DNA of 64,000 bases from Gammaproteobacteria bacterium (GTDB taxonomy: Bacteria; Pseudomonadota; Gammaproteobacteria; Steroidobacterales; Steroidobacteraceae): NCBI GenBank assembly GCA_005878835.1, contig VBMV01000050.1:1-64000 (forward strand), written 5' to 3'. Shown one piece after another: positions 35,436 through 44,042 of the stretch. Position numbers and translations under genes: made by a program. Within the stretch, counting starts at the first letter, position 1. Each line of letters opens with the position of its first letter. The notes under the pieces are model-generated. The model ran no database searches and was not told the origin of the DNA. It saw only the letters and a list, made by a program, of their open reading frames with translations.

Positions 35436-36245
35436 GTGAAATGGATCGGCAAACTCACCGGCGGGCTGCTGGGTGCGGTCGCGCTCGGTCCGATCGGGGC
35501 CGCGCTCGGCGTGCTGCTCGGGCATCAGTTCGATGAGCACGGCGAGGAGCTGCAGGCGGGGCCGTTCGCAGGCGAGGACGTCGCCGCGATCGGCGAGCGC
35601 TTCTTCCGCGCCACCTTCCGTGTCATGGGCTGTCTCGCCAAGGCCGACGGCCGCGTGTCGGAGCTGGAAATCTCCGCCGCGCGCGCCGTCATGGGCGAGC
35701 TGCGCCTCGATGGCCCGCAGGTGCGCGAGGCGATCGCCTGCTTCAGCGCCGGCAAGCTCCCGGCATTCGACCTCGGCGGCGAGCTCGCCGCCCTCAGACG
35801 CGCCTGCCGCGGGCGGCCGGACCTGCTGCGCGTGTTCCTCGAGATCCAGGTGCGCGCGGCGCTCGCCGGCAACGGTCTGGAAGGCCCGGTGCGGCCTCTG
35901 GTCACTCGGATCGCCGCCGCACTGGGGATCTCGCCCCTCGAGCTGGCGCACGTCGAGGCGGTGTTGCGCATCCAGCGCGGCGGCCCTCGCCCGGGTGAGG
36001 CGCGTGGCGCCGGCGCCCCGGCACGCGACCGCTCGCTCGAGGAGGCCTATCGCGTGCTCGAGACCAGCGCGGGCGCGAGCGATCAGGCGGTCGTCAAGGC
36101 CTACCGCCGGCAGCTGCACCGCCATCATCCCGACAAGCTCAAGGCCAACGGCTTGCCGGAGTCGATGATGGCGCACGCCAAGCAGCGCACGCAGCAGATC
36201 ATCGAAGCCTACGAGCTGATCCGCGAGCGCCGCGGCATGAGTTAG
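35436..36245 (+). CDS. djlA: Co-chaperone DjlA (TerB-like domain plus J domain)
   Basis: 269 residues from GTG at 35436. An N-terminal glycine-rich membrane segment (MKWIGKLTGGLLGAVALGPIGAALGVLLG) is followed by a TerB-like helical domain (about 50-170) and a C-terminal J domain (200-269) with the HPD motif in YRRQLHRHHPDKLKANGLPESM. This is the DjlA layout: a membrane-anchored DnaJ-type partner of DnaK. It is convergent with the next gene, the stops overlapping by four bases. Confidence 0.93.
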   Translation: MKWIGKLTGGLLGAVALGPIGAALGVLLGHQFDEHGEELQAGPFAGEDVAAIGERFFRATFRVMGCLAKADGRVSELEISAARAVMGELRLDGPQVREAIACFSAGKLPAFDLGGELAALRRACRGRPDLLRVFLEIQVRAALAGNGLEGPVRPLVTRIAAALGISPLELAHVEAVLRIQRGGPRPGEARGAGAPARDRSLEEAYRVLETSAGASDQAVVKAYRRQLHRHHPDKLKANGLPESMMAHAKQRTQQIIEAYELIRERRGMS

Positions 36246-37048
36246 GCGCGTCGCGCCCACTCCTCGATGATGCCCTGGATCGCGCGCACGCCATCGGTCA
36301 GCGCCGCGGGCCCCGGCTGCAGGATGAGTGATGACTTGATCTCGCGCACGTAACCGTCGCGCACCGCGGGGATGGCGTCCCAGCCGGGCCGCGCAGCCAG
36401 GCGCTGCGGCTGGAACTTCTTGCCGCACCACGAGCCGAGCACGATGTCGGGAGCGCGGCGCGGCACTTCCAGCGGATCGGCGATGATGCGGTTGCGCCCC
36501 AGCCCCTCGCGCGCGAGCTCGGGGAAGCACTCCTCGCCCCCGGCAAGCTCGATGAGCTCGGACACCCACTGGATGCCGCTGATCATGGGATCGTCCCATT
36601 CCTCGAAATACACGCGCGGACGGCGCGCCAGGGCCCCCGCCCGCACGCGCACCTGCGCCAGTCCCGCGCTCAGCTCATCCACCAGCGCCTGCGCCTTGCC
36701 CTCGCAGCCGATCATGCCGCCGAGCGTGCGGATCATGCGCAGGATGTCCGCCACGCTGCGGTGATTGAAGACGTGCACCTCGAGGCCGGCACGCACCAGT
36801 TCGGCGGCGATGTCGGCCTGCAGATCGGAGAACCCCAACACCAGATCGGGCTGCAGCGCCACGATGCGGTCGGTACGGGCACTGGTGAAAGCGGAGACCC
36901 GCGGCTTTTCGCGGCGCGCGCGTGGCGGGCGCACGGTGAAGCCCGAGATACCGACGATGCGCCACTCCTCGCCGAGCCGATACAGCGTCTCGGTCGTCTC
37001 CTCGGTCAGGCACACGAGCCGCTGTGCAAATCCTGAAATTGCCGTCAT
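36242..37048 (-). CDS. Cobalamin/siderophore-type substrate-binding fold protein without signal peptide
   Basis: 268 residues from ATG at 37048 (MTAISGFAQRLVCLTEE); the track's earlier start does not add a signal peptide. It belongs to the PF01497 BtuF/FepB fold: QRLVCLTEETTETLYRLGEEWRIVGISG, RIVALQPDLVLGFSDLQADIAAEL, and SGIQWVSELIELAGGEECF. BtuF is periplasmic, but here no secretion signal or lipobox is visible and no ABC permease or ATPase is adjacent. Its cellular location and ligand are therefore open. It is divergent from yihY by 44 bases. Confidence 0.82.
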   Translation of the reverse strand: MTAISGFAQRLVCLTEETTETLYRLGEEWRIVGISGFTVRPPRARREKPRVSAFTSARTDRIVALQPDLVLGFSDLQADIAAELVRAGLEVHVFNHRSVADILRMIRTLGGMIGCEGKAQALVDELSAGLAQVRVRAGALARRPRVYFEEWDDPMISGIQWVSELIELAGGEECFPELAREGLGRNRIIADPLEVPRRAPDIVLGSWCGKKFQPQRLAARPGWDAIPAVRDGYVREIKSSLILQPGPAALTDGVRAIQGIIEEWARRA

Positions 37049-37092
37049 GGGGCACCGCACCTTAAAGGCGGTGAGCACTGTATCCTCAAGGC

Positions 37093-38445
37093 ATGTGGAT
37101 GCGCATCTGGGGCTTTCTCGAGTGGTGCTTCTTCGGGCCGGCCTCGGTGCGCGCCGGCATGCTCGGGGGAGGCCTGCGTGTGCTGCGCTACCCGTATGCG
37201 GTGGTGCGTGACCTGGCGCGCGGGGAGATCAACCTGCGTGCCATGAGTCTGGTGTACACGACGCTGCTGTCGCTCATCCCGCTGCTCGCCTTCAGTTTCG
37301 CCGTACTCAAGATCTTCGGCGGGCGCCGCGACCTGGAGCCGATCGTCTACGAGCTCTTCCGCCCGGTGGGCGGTGCGGCGGCGCAGGAGCTCACCGCGCG
37401 CGTGCTGCAGTTCGCCAGCCACGTCAGCAGCGGCGTGGTGGGGTCGCTGGGCCTGGCGCTGCTCGCCTGGACGCTGCTCGGCACCATCAAGAAGGTCGAG
37501 GACAGCTTCAACTTCCTGTGGCACGTGGACCAGCCGCGCAGCCTCGCGCGGCGGCTCGCCGAGTACACGAGCCTGCTCATCGCCGGCCCGGTGCTGCTCG
37601 TGGGCTTCGTGGGCCTGTCGCACGCGGCGCTCGCGAGCGCGCCGGTGCAGGAGGTGGTGCACCTGCCGCTGCTGCAGCGCCTGCGCGGCACGGGTATCGC
37701 TCTGGCGCCTTACGTGATGGTCACGGCGTTTTTCACCGCGCTCTACATGATGATTCCCAACACGCGCGTGCAGTGGCGCGCGGCTCTCATCGGGGCGCTG
37801 GTGGGCGGCATCCTGTGGGCCGCGGTCGGCAAGATGTTCACCGCGTTCGTCGTGTACTCCACGCGCCTCACCCTCGTGTACGCCGGATTCGCGGTCGTGG
37901 TGGCGGCGCTGCTGTGGACGTATTTCGGCTGGCTGATCCTGCTCGCTGGTGCGCGACTGTCGTTCTACGTGCAGAACCCCACCTACCTGCGCCTCGGGCT
38001 GCAGCAGCTGCGGCTCTCGAGCGTGGAGCTCGAGCAGCTGGCGCTGAAGCTGATGTACTTCGTGGGCCGCACGCATATCGCAGGCGGAGGGCGCTGGAGC
38101 GTGAATCGCCTCGCCACCGAGCTGGGCCTGCCCGGCATCGCGGTGGCGCAGATGGCCGCGACGCTCGAGCGCGCGGGGCTGCTGATCGTCACCGACTACG
38201 ACGAGCTGGTCCCGGCGCGCGACCTCGGGCGCATCAGCGTGTACGAGATACTCGACATCGCGCGCCATGGCGGCAGCGGCCACGTCGCGCCCCGCAACCT
38301 GCCCATCCCTGCGGTCGACCGGCTGCTGGCGGGTGTCGAGGACGCGCGCCGCCATCGCTGCGGCGAGCTCACGCTACGCGACCTGGTCGATGAAGCCGCG
38401 CGGCCGGCGCTGCAGCTCACTCCCCGGCAATCGTCATCTCGCTGA
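37093..38445 (+). CDS. yihY: YihY/BrkB-family inner membrane protein with C-terminal winged-helix region
   Basis: 450 residues. A six-helix YihY domain spans about 40-300 (NLRAMSLVYTTLLSLIPLLAFSFAVLK; VMVTAFFTALYMMIPNTRVQWRAALIGALVGG; VYAGFAVVVAALLWTYFGWLILLAGARLSFY). The remaining 150 residues are soluble and resemble a winged helix (WSVNRLATELGLPGIAVAQMAATLERAGLL), as in the longer members of the family. Earlier annotation as RNase BN was an error in the literature; the function is unknown. The last 29 bases overlap pmbA on the other strand. Confidence 0.9.
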   Translation: MWMRIWGFLEWCFFGPASVRAGMLGGGLRVLRYPYAVVRDLARGEINLRAMSLVYTTLLSLIPLLAFSFAVLKIFGGRRDLEPIVYELFRPVGGAAAQELTARVLQFASHVSSGVVGSLGLALLAWTLLGTIKKVEDSFNFLWHVDQPRSLARRLAEYTSLLIAGPVLLVGFVGLSHAALASAPVQEVVHLPLLQRLRGTGIALAPYVMVTAFFTALYMMIPNTRVQWRAALIGALVGGILWAAVGKMFTAFVVYSTRLTLVYAGFAVVVAALLWTYFGWLILLAGARLSFYVQNPTYLRLGLQQLRLSSVELEQLALKLMYFVGRTHIAGGGRWSVNRLATELGLPGIAVAQMAATLERAGLLIVTDYDELVPARDLGRISVYEILDIARHGGSGHVAPRNLPIPAVDRLLAGVEDARRHRCGELTLRDLVDEAARPALQLTPRQSSSR

Positions 38446-39763
38446 GCAGCAGCGAGCCGGTGCGGATGCCGCCGCGCACGTCACGATCGTCGCCCAGCGC
38501 CACGATGTGCCGGTACATGGGCCTCAGGTTCCCGGCGATGGTGATCTCGTGCACCGGGTACGCGATGGCGCCACGCTCCACCCAGAAACCGCTCGCGCCG
38601 CGCGAGTAGTCCCCGGTCACGCCGTTCACGCCCTGTCCCATCAACTCGGTCACCAGGAGCCCGGTGTCCAGGCGCTGGAGGAACCCCGCCGCATCCAGCG
38701 CTCCCTGCGCGCTGCTCACGATGAGGTTGTGAATGCCCCCGGCGTTGCCGGTGGTGGTCAGCCCCAGGCGCCGCGCGGAATAGCTGCTGAGCACGTAGCC
38801 GCTGAGCACCCCGTCGCGCACCAGCTCGCGATCGCGCGTGGCGGCGCCCTCCTGGTCGAACGGGCTGCTGGCGAGGCCTTTGCGGATGTGGGGCCGCTCG
38901 TGCATCTGCAGGAACGCCGGAAAGATCTGCTCCCCGGCCGCGTTCAGCAGGAACGAGGACTTGCGGTACTGGCTGGTGCCGCTGATCGCGCCGACGAAGT
39001 GTCTGAACAGGCCGCGCGCCATGTCGGGCGTGAAGGCCACCGGGACCTTGCGGGTGCTGAGGCGGCGCGCACCGAGCCGCGCCACAGCGCGTACACCTGC
39101 GGTGCGGCCGACGCCGGCGACGGTTTCCAGCTCCGCCGGGTCGCGCGCGATGGTGAACCAGTAGTCGCGCTGCATGTCATCGCCGGCCTGTGCGACGAGC
39201 GAGCAGCTGACCGAATGGCTGCTGGCCGAGTAGCCGGCGAGAAAGCCGAGCGAGTTGCCGTAGACACCGGTGTGGCGCTGACTGCTCACGGAGGCGCCCT
39301 CGGAGTTGGTGATGCGCGGGTCTACACCCAGGCCCGCGGCCTCACATTCGCGCGCCAGCTCGATCGCGCGCTCCGGGGTGAGGTCCCAGGCGTGATCGAG
39401 ATCGAGATCGGGGATCTCGCGGGCCAGCGCGCCGGGGTCCACCAGCCCGGCATACGGATCCTCGGCGGTGTAACGGGCGATCGCACAGGCCTTTTCCACC
39501 GTCTCGCGCACCGCGGCAGCCGCCAGGTCCGCGGTGCTCGCCGAGCCCTTGCGCTGCCCGAAGTAGACGGTCACTCCGAGGCCGCGGTCGCGCTGATACT
39601 CGAGCGTGTCGACCTCGCGCAGCCGCACGCTCACCGACAGCCCCTGGGCGAGCGAGGCGTCGGCTTCGCACTGCGACGCGCCCCGGCGGCGCGCTTCCTC
39701 GAGCACGAGACTGGCGACGTCGGCGAGTTGCCGGGTTGCCTCGGATGCGGGCGGTGGTTGCAT
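38417..39763 (-). CDS. pmbA: Metalloprotease PmbA/TldE subunit
   Basis: 448 residues with the TldE-type N-terminal domain (GLSVSVRLREVDTLEYQRDRGLGVTVYFGQRKGSAS) and the C-terminal barrel (GVLSGYVLSSYSARRLGLTTTGNAGG; GVNGVTGDYSRGASGFWVERG). PmbA pairs with TldD, encoded 4.3 kb away; the metal-binding HExxGH motif is in TldD, not here. The complex degrades unfolded peptides and matures microcin B17 in E. coli. It is divergent from yjgA, as in E. coli. Confidence 0.95.
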   Translation of the reverse strand: MQPPPASEATRQLADVASLVLEEARRRGASQCEADASLAQGLSVSVRLREVDTLEYQRDRGLGVTVYFGQRKGSASTADLAAAAVRETVEKACAIARYTAEDPYAGLVDPGALAREIPDLDLDHAWDLTPERAIELARECEAAGLGVDPRITNSEGASVSSQRHTGVYGNSLGFLAGYSASSHSVSCSLVAQAGDDMQRDYWFTIARDPAELETVAGVGRTAGVRAVARLGARRLSTRKVPVAFTPDMARGLFRHFVGAISGTSQYRKSSFLLNAAGEQIFPAFLQMHERPHIRKGLASSPFDQEGAATRDRELVRDGVLSGYVLSSYSARRLGLTTTGNAGGIHNLIVSSAQGALDAAGFLQRLDTGLLVTELMGQGVNGVTGDYSRGASGFWVERGAIAYPVHEITIAGNLRPMYRHIVALGDDRDVRGGIRTGSLLLSEMTIAGE

Positions 39764-39846
39764 GGTGCGTGATTCGCGTGAGCGTTAGGCTTAAATTGTA
39801 GCTCACCGCCTGGCACCGCAGCGGTGAGCGCAGCAACGAGCCGCCC

Positions 39847-40377
39847 GTGACCGCCGCACCGCACGACCGCGAAGATGCCGACGAGACCCCGCGACCTCCC
39901 AGCAAGAGCGCGCGCAAGCGCGCGGCTCACGCCGCCCAGGACCTGGGCGAGGCGCTGGTGCGCCTGCGCGAGGCGGAGCTCGAGGCGCTGCAGCTGCCGG
40001 AGGCTCTGGGGGAGGCGATCCGCGCGGCGCGCCACATCACCAGCCGCGCGGGGGCGGCGCGCCAGCGCCAGTACATCGGCAAGCTGATGCGCGCGGTGGA
40101 CGTGGAGCCGATCCGCGCCGCGCTCGCCGCCCACAGCGAACGTGCCGCGCGCGAGAGCGAGCGTTTCAAGCGCGTCAGCGCCTGGCGCGAGCGGCTGATC
40201 GCTGAAGGGCCCACGGCCCTGGCGGAGCTGGCGCGCTGGCGACCGGATCTCGATCGAGCTCAATGGGCCCGGCGTGTCAGCGCCGCCCAGACTGAACGCC
40301 GCCGCAGCGCCGGCGCCGGCGCGGCCGCCAGAGAGCTGTTTCGCGCGCTGCGCACATTGTTCGATACAATGCCGTGA
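39847..40377 (+). CDS. yjgA: Ribosome biogenesis factor YjgA (DarP, DUF615)
   Basis: 176 residues from GTG at 39847. [25 protein letters not shown] at the N-terminus and [14 protein letters not shown] in the middle are characteristic of DUF615. The protein associates with late 50S precursors in E. coli. The stop overlaps the purE start (ATGATG), so it is cotranscribed with purE-purK. Confidence 0.92.
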   Translation: MTAAPHDREDADETPRPPSKSARKRAAHAAQDLGEALVRLREAELEALQLPEALGEAIRAARHITSRAGAARQRQYIGKLMRAVDVEPIRAALAAHSERAARESERFKRVSAWRERLIAEGPTALAELARWRPDLDRAQWARRVSAAQTERRRSAGAGAAARELFRALRTLFDTMP

Positions 40378-40877
40378 TGAAACCGCTCGTCGGCATCATC
40401 ATGGGCTCATCGTCCGACTGGCAGACGCTGCAGTCCGCCGCGGAGGCGTTGGACAAGCTCGCGATCCCCTACGAGGTGCGCGTCGTGTCCGCGCACCGTA
40501 CCCCCGACCTGCTGTTCGAATACGCCTCCGGGGCGCGCGAGCGGGGACTCGAGGTGCTGATCGCCGGCGCCGGCGGTGCCGCGCACCTGCCCGGCATGAC
40601 CGCCGCCAAGACGATCCTGCCGGTGCTCGGCGTACCGGTGCAGTCGAAGTCCCTGGGGGGACTGGATTCACTGCTGTCCATCGTGCAGATGCCGGCCGGC
40701 GTGCCGGTGGCGACGTTCGCGATCGGCGCAGCGGGGGCGACCAACGCCGCGCTGTGTGCGGCAGCGATCCTCGCCAACCGCCACCCCGCCATCGCCACGG
40801 CGCTGGAAGCCTATCGCGAACGCCAGACCGCCGGCGTGCTCGGCAACCCGGATCCGCGCGCGACGCCGCGCACATGA
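40374..40877 (+). CDS. purE: N5-carboxyaminoimidazole ribonucleotide mutase
   Basis: 167 residues. [35 protein letters not shown] and [26 protein letters not shown] contain the active-site Ser, His and the Gly-rich loop of class I PurE. It converts N5-CAIR to CAIR. The start overlaps yjgA and the stop overlaps purK, giving a coupled yjgA-purE-purK unit. Confidence 0.97.
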   Translation: MMKPLVGIIMGSSSDWQTLQSAAEALDKLAIPYEVRVVSAHRTPDLLFEYASGARERGLEVLIAGAGGAAHLPGMTAAKTILPVLGVPVQSKSLGGLDSLLSIVQMPAGVPVATFAIGAAGATNAALCAAAILANRHPAIATALEAYRERQTAGVLGNPDPRATPRT

Positions 40878-41980
40878 CGGTCGGCATCGTGGGCGCCGGC
40901 CAGCTCGGCCGCATGCTCGCTTTGGCGGGCTATCCGCTCGGGCTCGACTTCCTGTGTCTGGACCCCTCGCGGCAGGCGCCCGCGGGCCGGGTCGCCCCCC
41001 TGCTGCAGGGCGCCTTCACCGACCACGCGCTCCTCGGCCGTCTCGCGCGGCGCTGTGAGGTCCTGACCTTCGACTGGGAGAACGTGTCGGTTGCGAGCCT
41101 GCGCGCCGTGGCGCGCCTGCACGGCGCGCGTATCTGTCCGCCGATCGCGGCGCTCGCCGCCGGCCAGGACCGGGTGGCCGAGAAACGACTGTTCGAGCGC
41201 CTCGGGATCCCCACCACCCGCTGGCGCGCCGTGAGCTCACGCGCGCAGCTGACACGCGCCATCGCCGCCATCGGCCTGCCCGGTGTCCTCAAGACGCGCC
41301 GGTTCGGCTACGACGGCAAGGGTCAGGCCGTGATCCGCACGGCCGCGGACGCCCGGCGGGCCTGGAGCGCCCTGGGCGCGGCGCCGCTGCTGTACGAGGA
41401 GTGGATCCCGTTTGATTGCGAGGCGTCGATCATCGGGGCGCGCAGCGTCAGCGGCCAGCTCGCGGTCTATCCGCTGTGCGGCAACGTCCACGGCGCTGGT
41501 GTCCTGCGACTCACCTGCGCGCCTTTCGGCCCGCCGCGCTGGCAGCGTCTGGCCGCGCGCTATCTCACGCGCGTGCTGGCGCACTTTCGTTACACCGGCA
41601 TCCTGACCATCGAGTTCTTCGTGCGCCGCGGCGGGCTCATCGCCAACGAGATGGCGCCGCGCGTGCACAACTCCGGACACTGGACCATCGAGGGCGCCGC
41701 CACCAGTCAGTTCGAGAATCACCTGCGCGCCATCCTCGACCTGCCGCTCGGCGCCACGCGAGCGCTCGGGCACAGCGCCATGATCAATCTCATCGGGCAG
41801 ATGCCCCCACGCGCAACCCTGCTGGCGCTGGCAGGGGTGCACCTGCACGACTACGGCAAGGAGGGGCGCCCCGGGCGCAAGGTGGGTCACTGCACCGTCG
41901 TCGAGCCGACCCCCGCCCGGCGTGACGCTCGCGCGCGACGCCTGCTCAAGGATTTGGCCGTCGGCGTTCGCATCCCGTAA
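40874..41980 (+). CDS. purK: N5-carboxyaminoimidazole ribonucleotide synthase
   Basis: 368 residues from ATG at 40874; the track's longer ORF overlaps pur[22 protein letters not shown] is the N-terminal signature of Pur[17 protein letters not shown] is the ATP-grasp loop and [19 protein letters not shown] binds the phosphate groups. It makes N5-CAIR from AIR, ATP and bicarbonate. The next gene starts 22 bases downstream on the same strand. Confidence 0.97.
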   Translation: MTVGIVGAGQLGRMLALAGYPLGLDFLCLDPSRQAPAGRVAPLLQGAFTDHALLGRLARRCEVLTFDWENVSVASLRAVARLHGARICPPIAALAAGQDRVAEKRLFERLGIPTTRWRAVSSRAQLTRAIAAIGLPGVLKTRRFGYDGKGQAVIRTAADARRAWSALGAAPLLYEEWIPFDCEASIIGARSVSGQLAVYPLCGNVHGAGVLRLTCAPFGPPRWQRLAARYLTRVLAHFRYTGILTIEFFVRRGGLIANEMAPRVHNSGHWTIEGAATSQFENHLRAILDLPLGATRALGHSAMINLIGQMPPRATLLALAGVHLHDYGKEGRPGRKVGHCTVVEPTPARRDARARRLLKDLAVGVRIP

Positions 41981-42002
41981 CATCGGCTGCGAGCCAACAA
42001 GC

Positions 42003-43397
42003 ATGTATCTGGAACCCTTCAAGCTCAAGGAGTTGCCGTTCCGGCTGAGCCCGGACCCCCAGTTCCTGTACCTGTCGAAGCAGCACGCCCGCGCCAAGGC
42101 GTACATGGAATCGACCATCTGGTTCACCGACGGCTTCGTGGTGATCACCGGGGAGATCGGTTCGGGCAAGACCACGCTGATCGAATCCTTCCTCAAGGAA
42201 GTGCCGGCGGACGTGGTGGTGGCGCAGATCAACCAGACGCAGGTGTCGGCCATCGACTTCCTGCAGGCGGTGCTGGTGCAGTTCGGCTTCTCGCCCTTCA
42301 AGATGCGCAAGGCCGAGCTCATCAGCACGGTCAACAACTTCCTGGTCGAGCAGTACGCCGCCGGGCGCAAGGTGCTGCTGATCGTCGATGAGGCACAGAA
42401 CCTCACCATGCGCGTGCTGGAGGAAATCCGCCTGCTGTCGGGCGTGGAGACCACCAAGGACAAGGTGCTGCGGATCATTCTCGCAGGACAGCCCGAGCTC
42501 AACGACAAGCTCGACGCGCCCGAGCTCGCCCAGCTCATGCAGCGCGTGCGGCTGCGCTTCCACCTGCATACGCTGTCGGAAGTGGAAACGCGCAGCTACA
42601 TTCAGCACCGGCTGGACGTCGCCGGAGCCGGGGACCGCGAGATTTTCGCCGCCGATACCTTCGCCGAGGTGTTTCGCTACTGCGGCGGCGTACCGCGACT
42701 GATCAATACGCTGTGCGATACCGCCATGATGGCCGCCTACACTTCGGATCGCAGCACGGTCACGCGCGCGGACATCATCAGCGCGGTGCGCGAGCTGCAG
42801 TGGGTCGAGTACTCCGCGCGCCCCCAGCCGCAGCCCCCCGAGGCCGGCGGCGCGGCGCCCGGCGCGGTGCCCGGTGCGGCGCCCGGCGCGGCGCCCGGTG
42901 CGGCGCCCGGCGCGGCGCCTGCCGCGACTCCCGAGCCGGGCGCCGCCATGGGCCGTCTGCTGGTGGCGACCGACGGGCGCACGGTGCAGGAAATCACCCT
43001 GCGCATCGGCCGGGTCATCATCGGGCGCATTCCCGACAACGACGTGCAGATCGACAGTCGCTTCATCAGCCGTCATCACTGCCAGGTGATCACCACGGCG
43101 CATTCCTGCGTGATCGAGGACCTCAACAGCACCAACGGGATTTACGTGAAATCCAACCGCGTCCGCCGCCATCACCTCAACGACGGCGACGTCGTGCTGA
43201 TCGGCAAGCACGAGCTGATTTACGTGGATGAGCGCGCGGCGCGTGGCCGCGGAAGTTTCAGCGAGACGGTGCCGCACCTCGACGCCGAGGGCGAAGCGCC
43301 GGCACACCCGTCCGCGCAGCGCACGGTGCCCACGCTGCAGCCGACGTCGAAGGCCGGCCAGGTGCCGACAGTGCAGGAGCCGGCGCCCCTCAAGTAG
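42003..43397 (+). CDS. ExeA/GspA-type AAA ATPase fused to an FHA domain
   Basis: 464 residues from ATG at 42003. Residues 1-270 form an AAA_22/ExeA ATPase: MYLEPFKLKELPFRLSPDP, Walker A GEIGSGKTT (50-58), Walker B LLIVDEAQNL, and a sensor region GGVPRLINTLCDTAMMAAY. A proline-alanine linker with GAAP repeats (about 280-310) leads to a C-terminal FHA domain (325-415) with IGRIPDNDVQID, ISRHHCQV and STNGIYV, the phosphothreonine-binding loops. About 50 disordered residues follow. ExeA-type ATPases act in secretion or pilus assembly; FHA domains read phosphothreonine. No kinase or secretion genes are adjacent, so the role is unknown. Confidence 0.88.
   Translation: MYLEPFKLKELPFRLSPDPQFLYLSKQHARAKAYMESTIWFTDGFVVITGEIGSGKTTLIESFLKEVPADVVVAQINQTQVSAIDFLQAVLVQFGFSPFKMRKAELISTVNNFLVEQYAAGRKVLLIVDEAQNLTMRVLEEIRLLSGVETTKDKVLRIILAGQPELNDKLDAPELAQLMQRVRLRFHLHTLSEVETRSYIQHRLDVAGAGDREIFAADTFAEVFRYCGGVPRLINTLCDTAMMAAYTSDRSTVTRADIISAVRELQWVEYSARPQPQPPEAGGAAPGAVPGAAPGAAPGAAPGAAPAATPEPGAAMGRLLVATDGRTVQEITLRIGRVIIGRIPDNDVQIDSRFISRHHCQVITTAHSCVIEDLNSTNGIYVKSNRVRRHHLNDGDVVLIGKHELIYVDERAARGRGSFSETVPHLDAEGEAPAHPSAQRTVPTLQPTSKAGQVPTVQEPAPLK
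42846..42920 (+). repeat. 12-bp tandem repeat encoding (PGAA)n linker
   Basis: About six near-identical 12-base units of the form GCGGCGCCCGGT/C encode the GAVPGAAPGAAPGAAPGAAPAA linker between the ATPase and FHA domains. The third-base C/T alternation shows partial higher-order duplication. Such tracts can change length by slippage. Confidence 0.8.
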
Positions 43398-43400
43398 CCG

Positions 43401-43664
43401 TTAGCGCGGCTTTTCTTCGCCGAGCGAATCCGGGTTCGCATACTGGGAGCGCAGCTGGCGGTAATCGCGCCGCCGCAGCAGCACGACCATCCCGCCGACC
43501 AGGGTCACCAGACCGAGCAGGCCGGTGAGCAGACTCAACCCGCCGCGCGAGGCGAGCAGGTAGCTGGCGATGAGCGCCAGGACGCCGCAGGTTATGTAAA
43601 ACCACGGCAGACTCTCGTAAACGGGATGAGAGAAGCGGTGGCTGTGCTGTGGCATGCCACCCAT
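43401..43664 (-). CDS. Small two-helix membrane protein, unknown function
   Basis: 87 residues. Two hydrophobic segments (PWFYITCGVLALIASYLLAS and LLTGLLGLVTLVGGMVVLL) are followed by a basic RRRDYRQLRSQYA stretch, which suggests cytosolic N- and C-termini. I do not recognise a named family. An alternative start is the Met three codons downstream. It is convergent with the AAA-FHA gene (three bases apart) and lies after the 54-codon ORF on the same strand. Confidence 0.65.
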   Translation of the reverse strand: MGGMPQHSHRFSHPVYESLPWFYITCGVLALIASYLLASRGGLSLLTGLLGLVTLVGGMVVLLRRRDYRQLRSQYANPDSLGEEKPR

Positions 43665-43712
43665 CGTATCGCGAGCGGCCCCGAAGTTGGAACCGCCGCG
43701 ATCACATTCGCG

Positions 43713-43877
43713 TCAGCCGAGGCCGAAGAGCTCGACGAGCCGCTCGAGCAGGGAGGGTTTCCAGCCGTCGACGCGAAAGTCCCCCTGAGGCACTGCGGCG
43801 CGTCGGCTGACTTCCGCCAGCAGCTCCGCGGGCAGGTTGAGCTTCGGGGACTCGAGAGTGGCGTCGTCGGCGTACAT
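43713..43877 (-). CDS. Predicted 54-residue protein downstream of tldD
   Basis: ATG at 43877 to TGA at 43713; not in the ORF track because of its length. AAAGGA lies eight bases before the start. The translation begins MYADDATLESPKLNLPAELL and ends PSLLERLVELFGLG, with a balanced composition and amphipathic helices, unlike the Arg-rich shadow frames over the same bases. No family is recognised. It lies 165 bases downstream of the tldD stop on the same strand, and a CRP-like site is located 72-87 bases upstream of its start. Confidence 0.5.
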   Translation of the reverse strand: MYADDATLESPKLNLPAELLAEVSRRAAVPQGDFRVDGWKPSLLERLVELFGLG

Positions 43878-43948
43878 CGGACATTCCTTTACGTGCTACG
43901 TGGGTTGCACTCGCCCGATGCACGTTACGGACTCGCGACCCGAACGGG

Positions 43949-43964
43949 TGTGTGGAAAATCACA
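43949..43964. promoter_or_regulatory. Candidate CRP binding site
   Basis: TGTGTGGAAAATCACA matches TGTGA-N6-TCACA at nine of ten positions. It lies in the 165-base gap between tldD and the 54-codon ORF, 72 bases upstream of the latter. The window encodes a CRP whose recognition helix is nearly that of E. coli, so binding is plausible. The rest of the gap shows no other clear signal. Confidence 0.45.
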
Positions 43965-44042
43965 GCTTCGTCATGGATCCGATTATGTCGCGGTAAGTGT
44001 GTACCGGGTACGTGACTCCGCGCGGCGACAGTAGGTACGCCC

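Noticed and set aside
42847-42920. Repeats considered as a CRISPR or minisatellite locus
   Set aside because: The units are contiguous 12-mers in frame with a Pro-Gly-Ala-Ala linker, with no spacers or cas genes.
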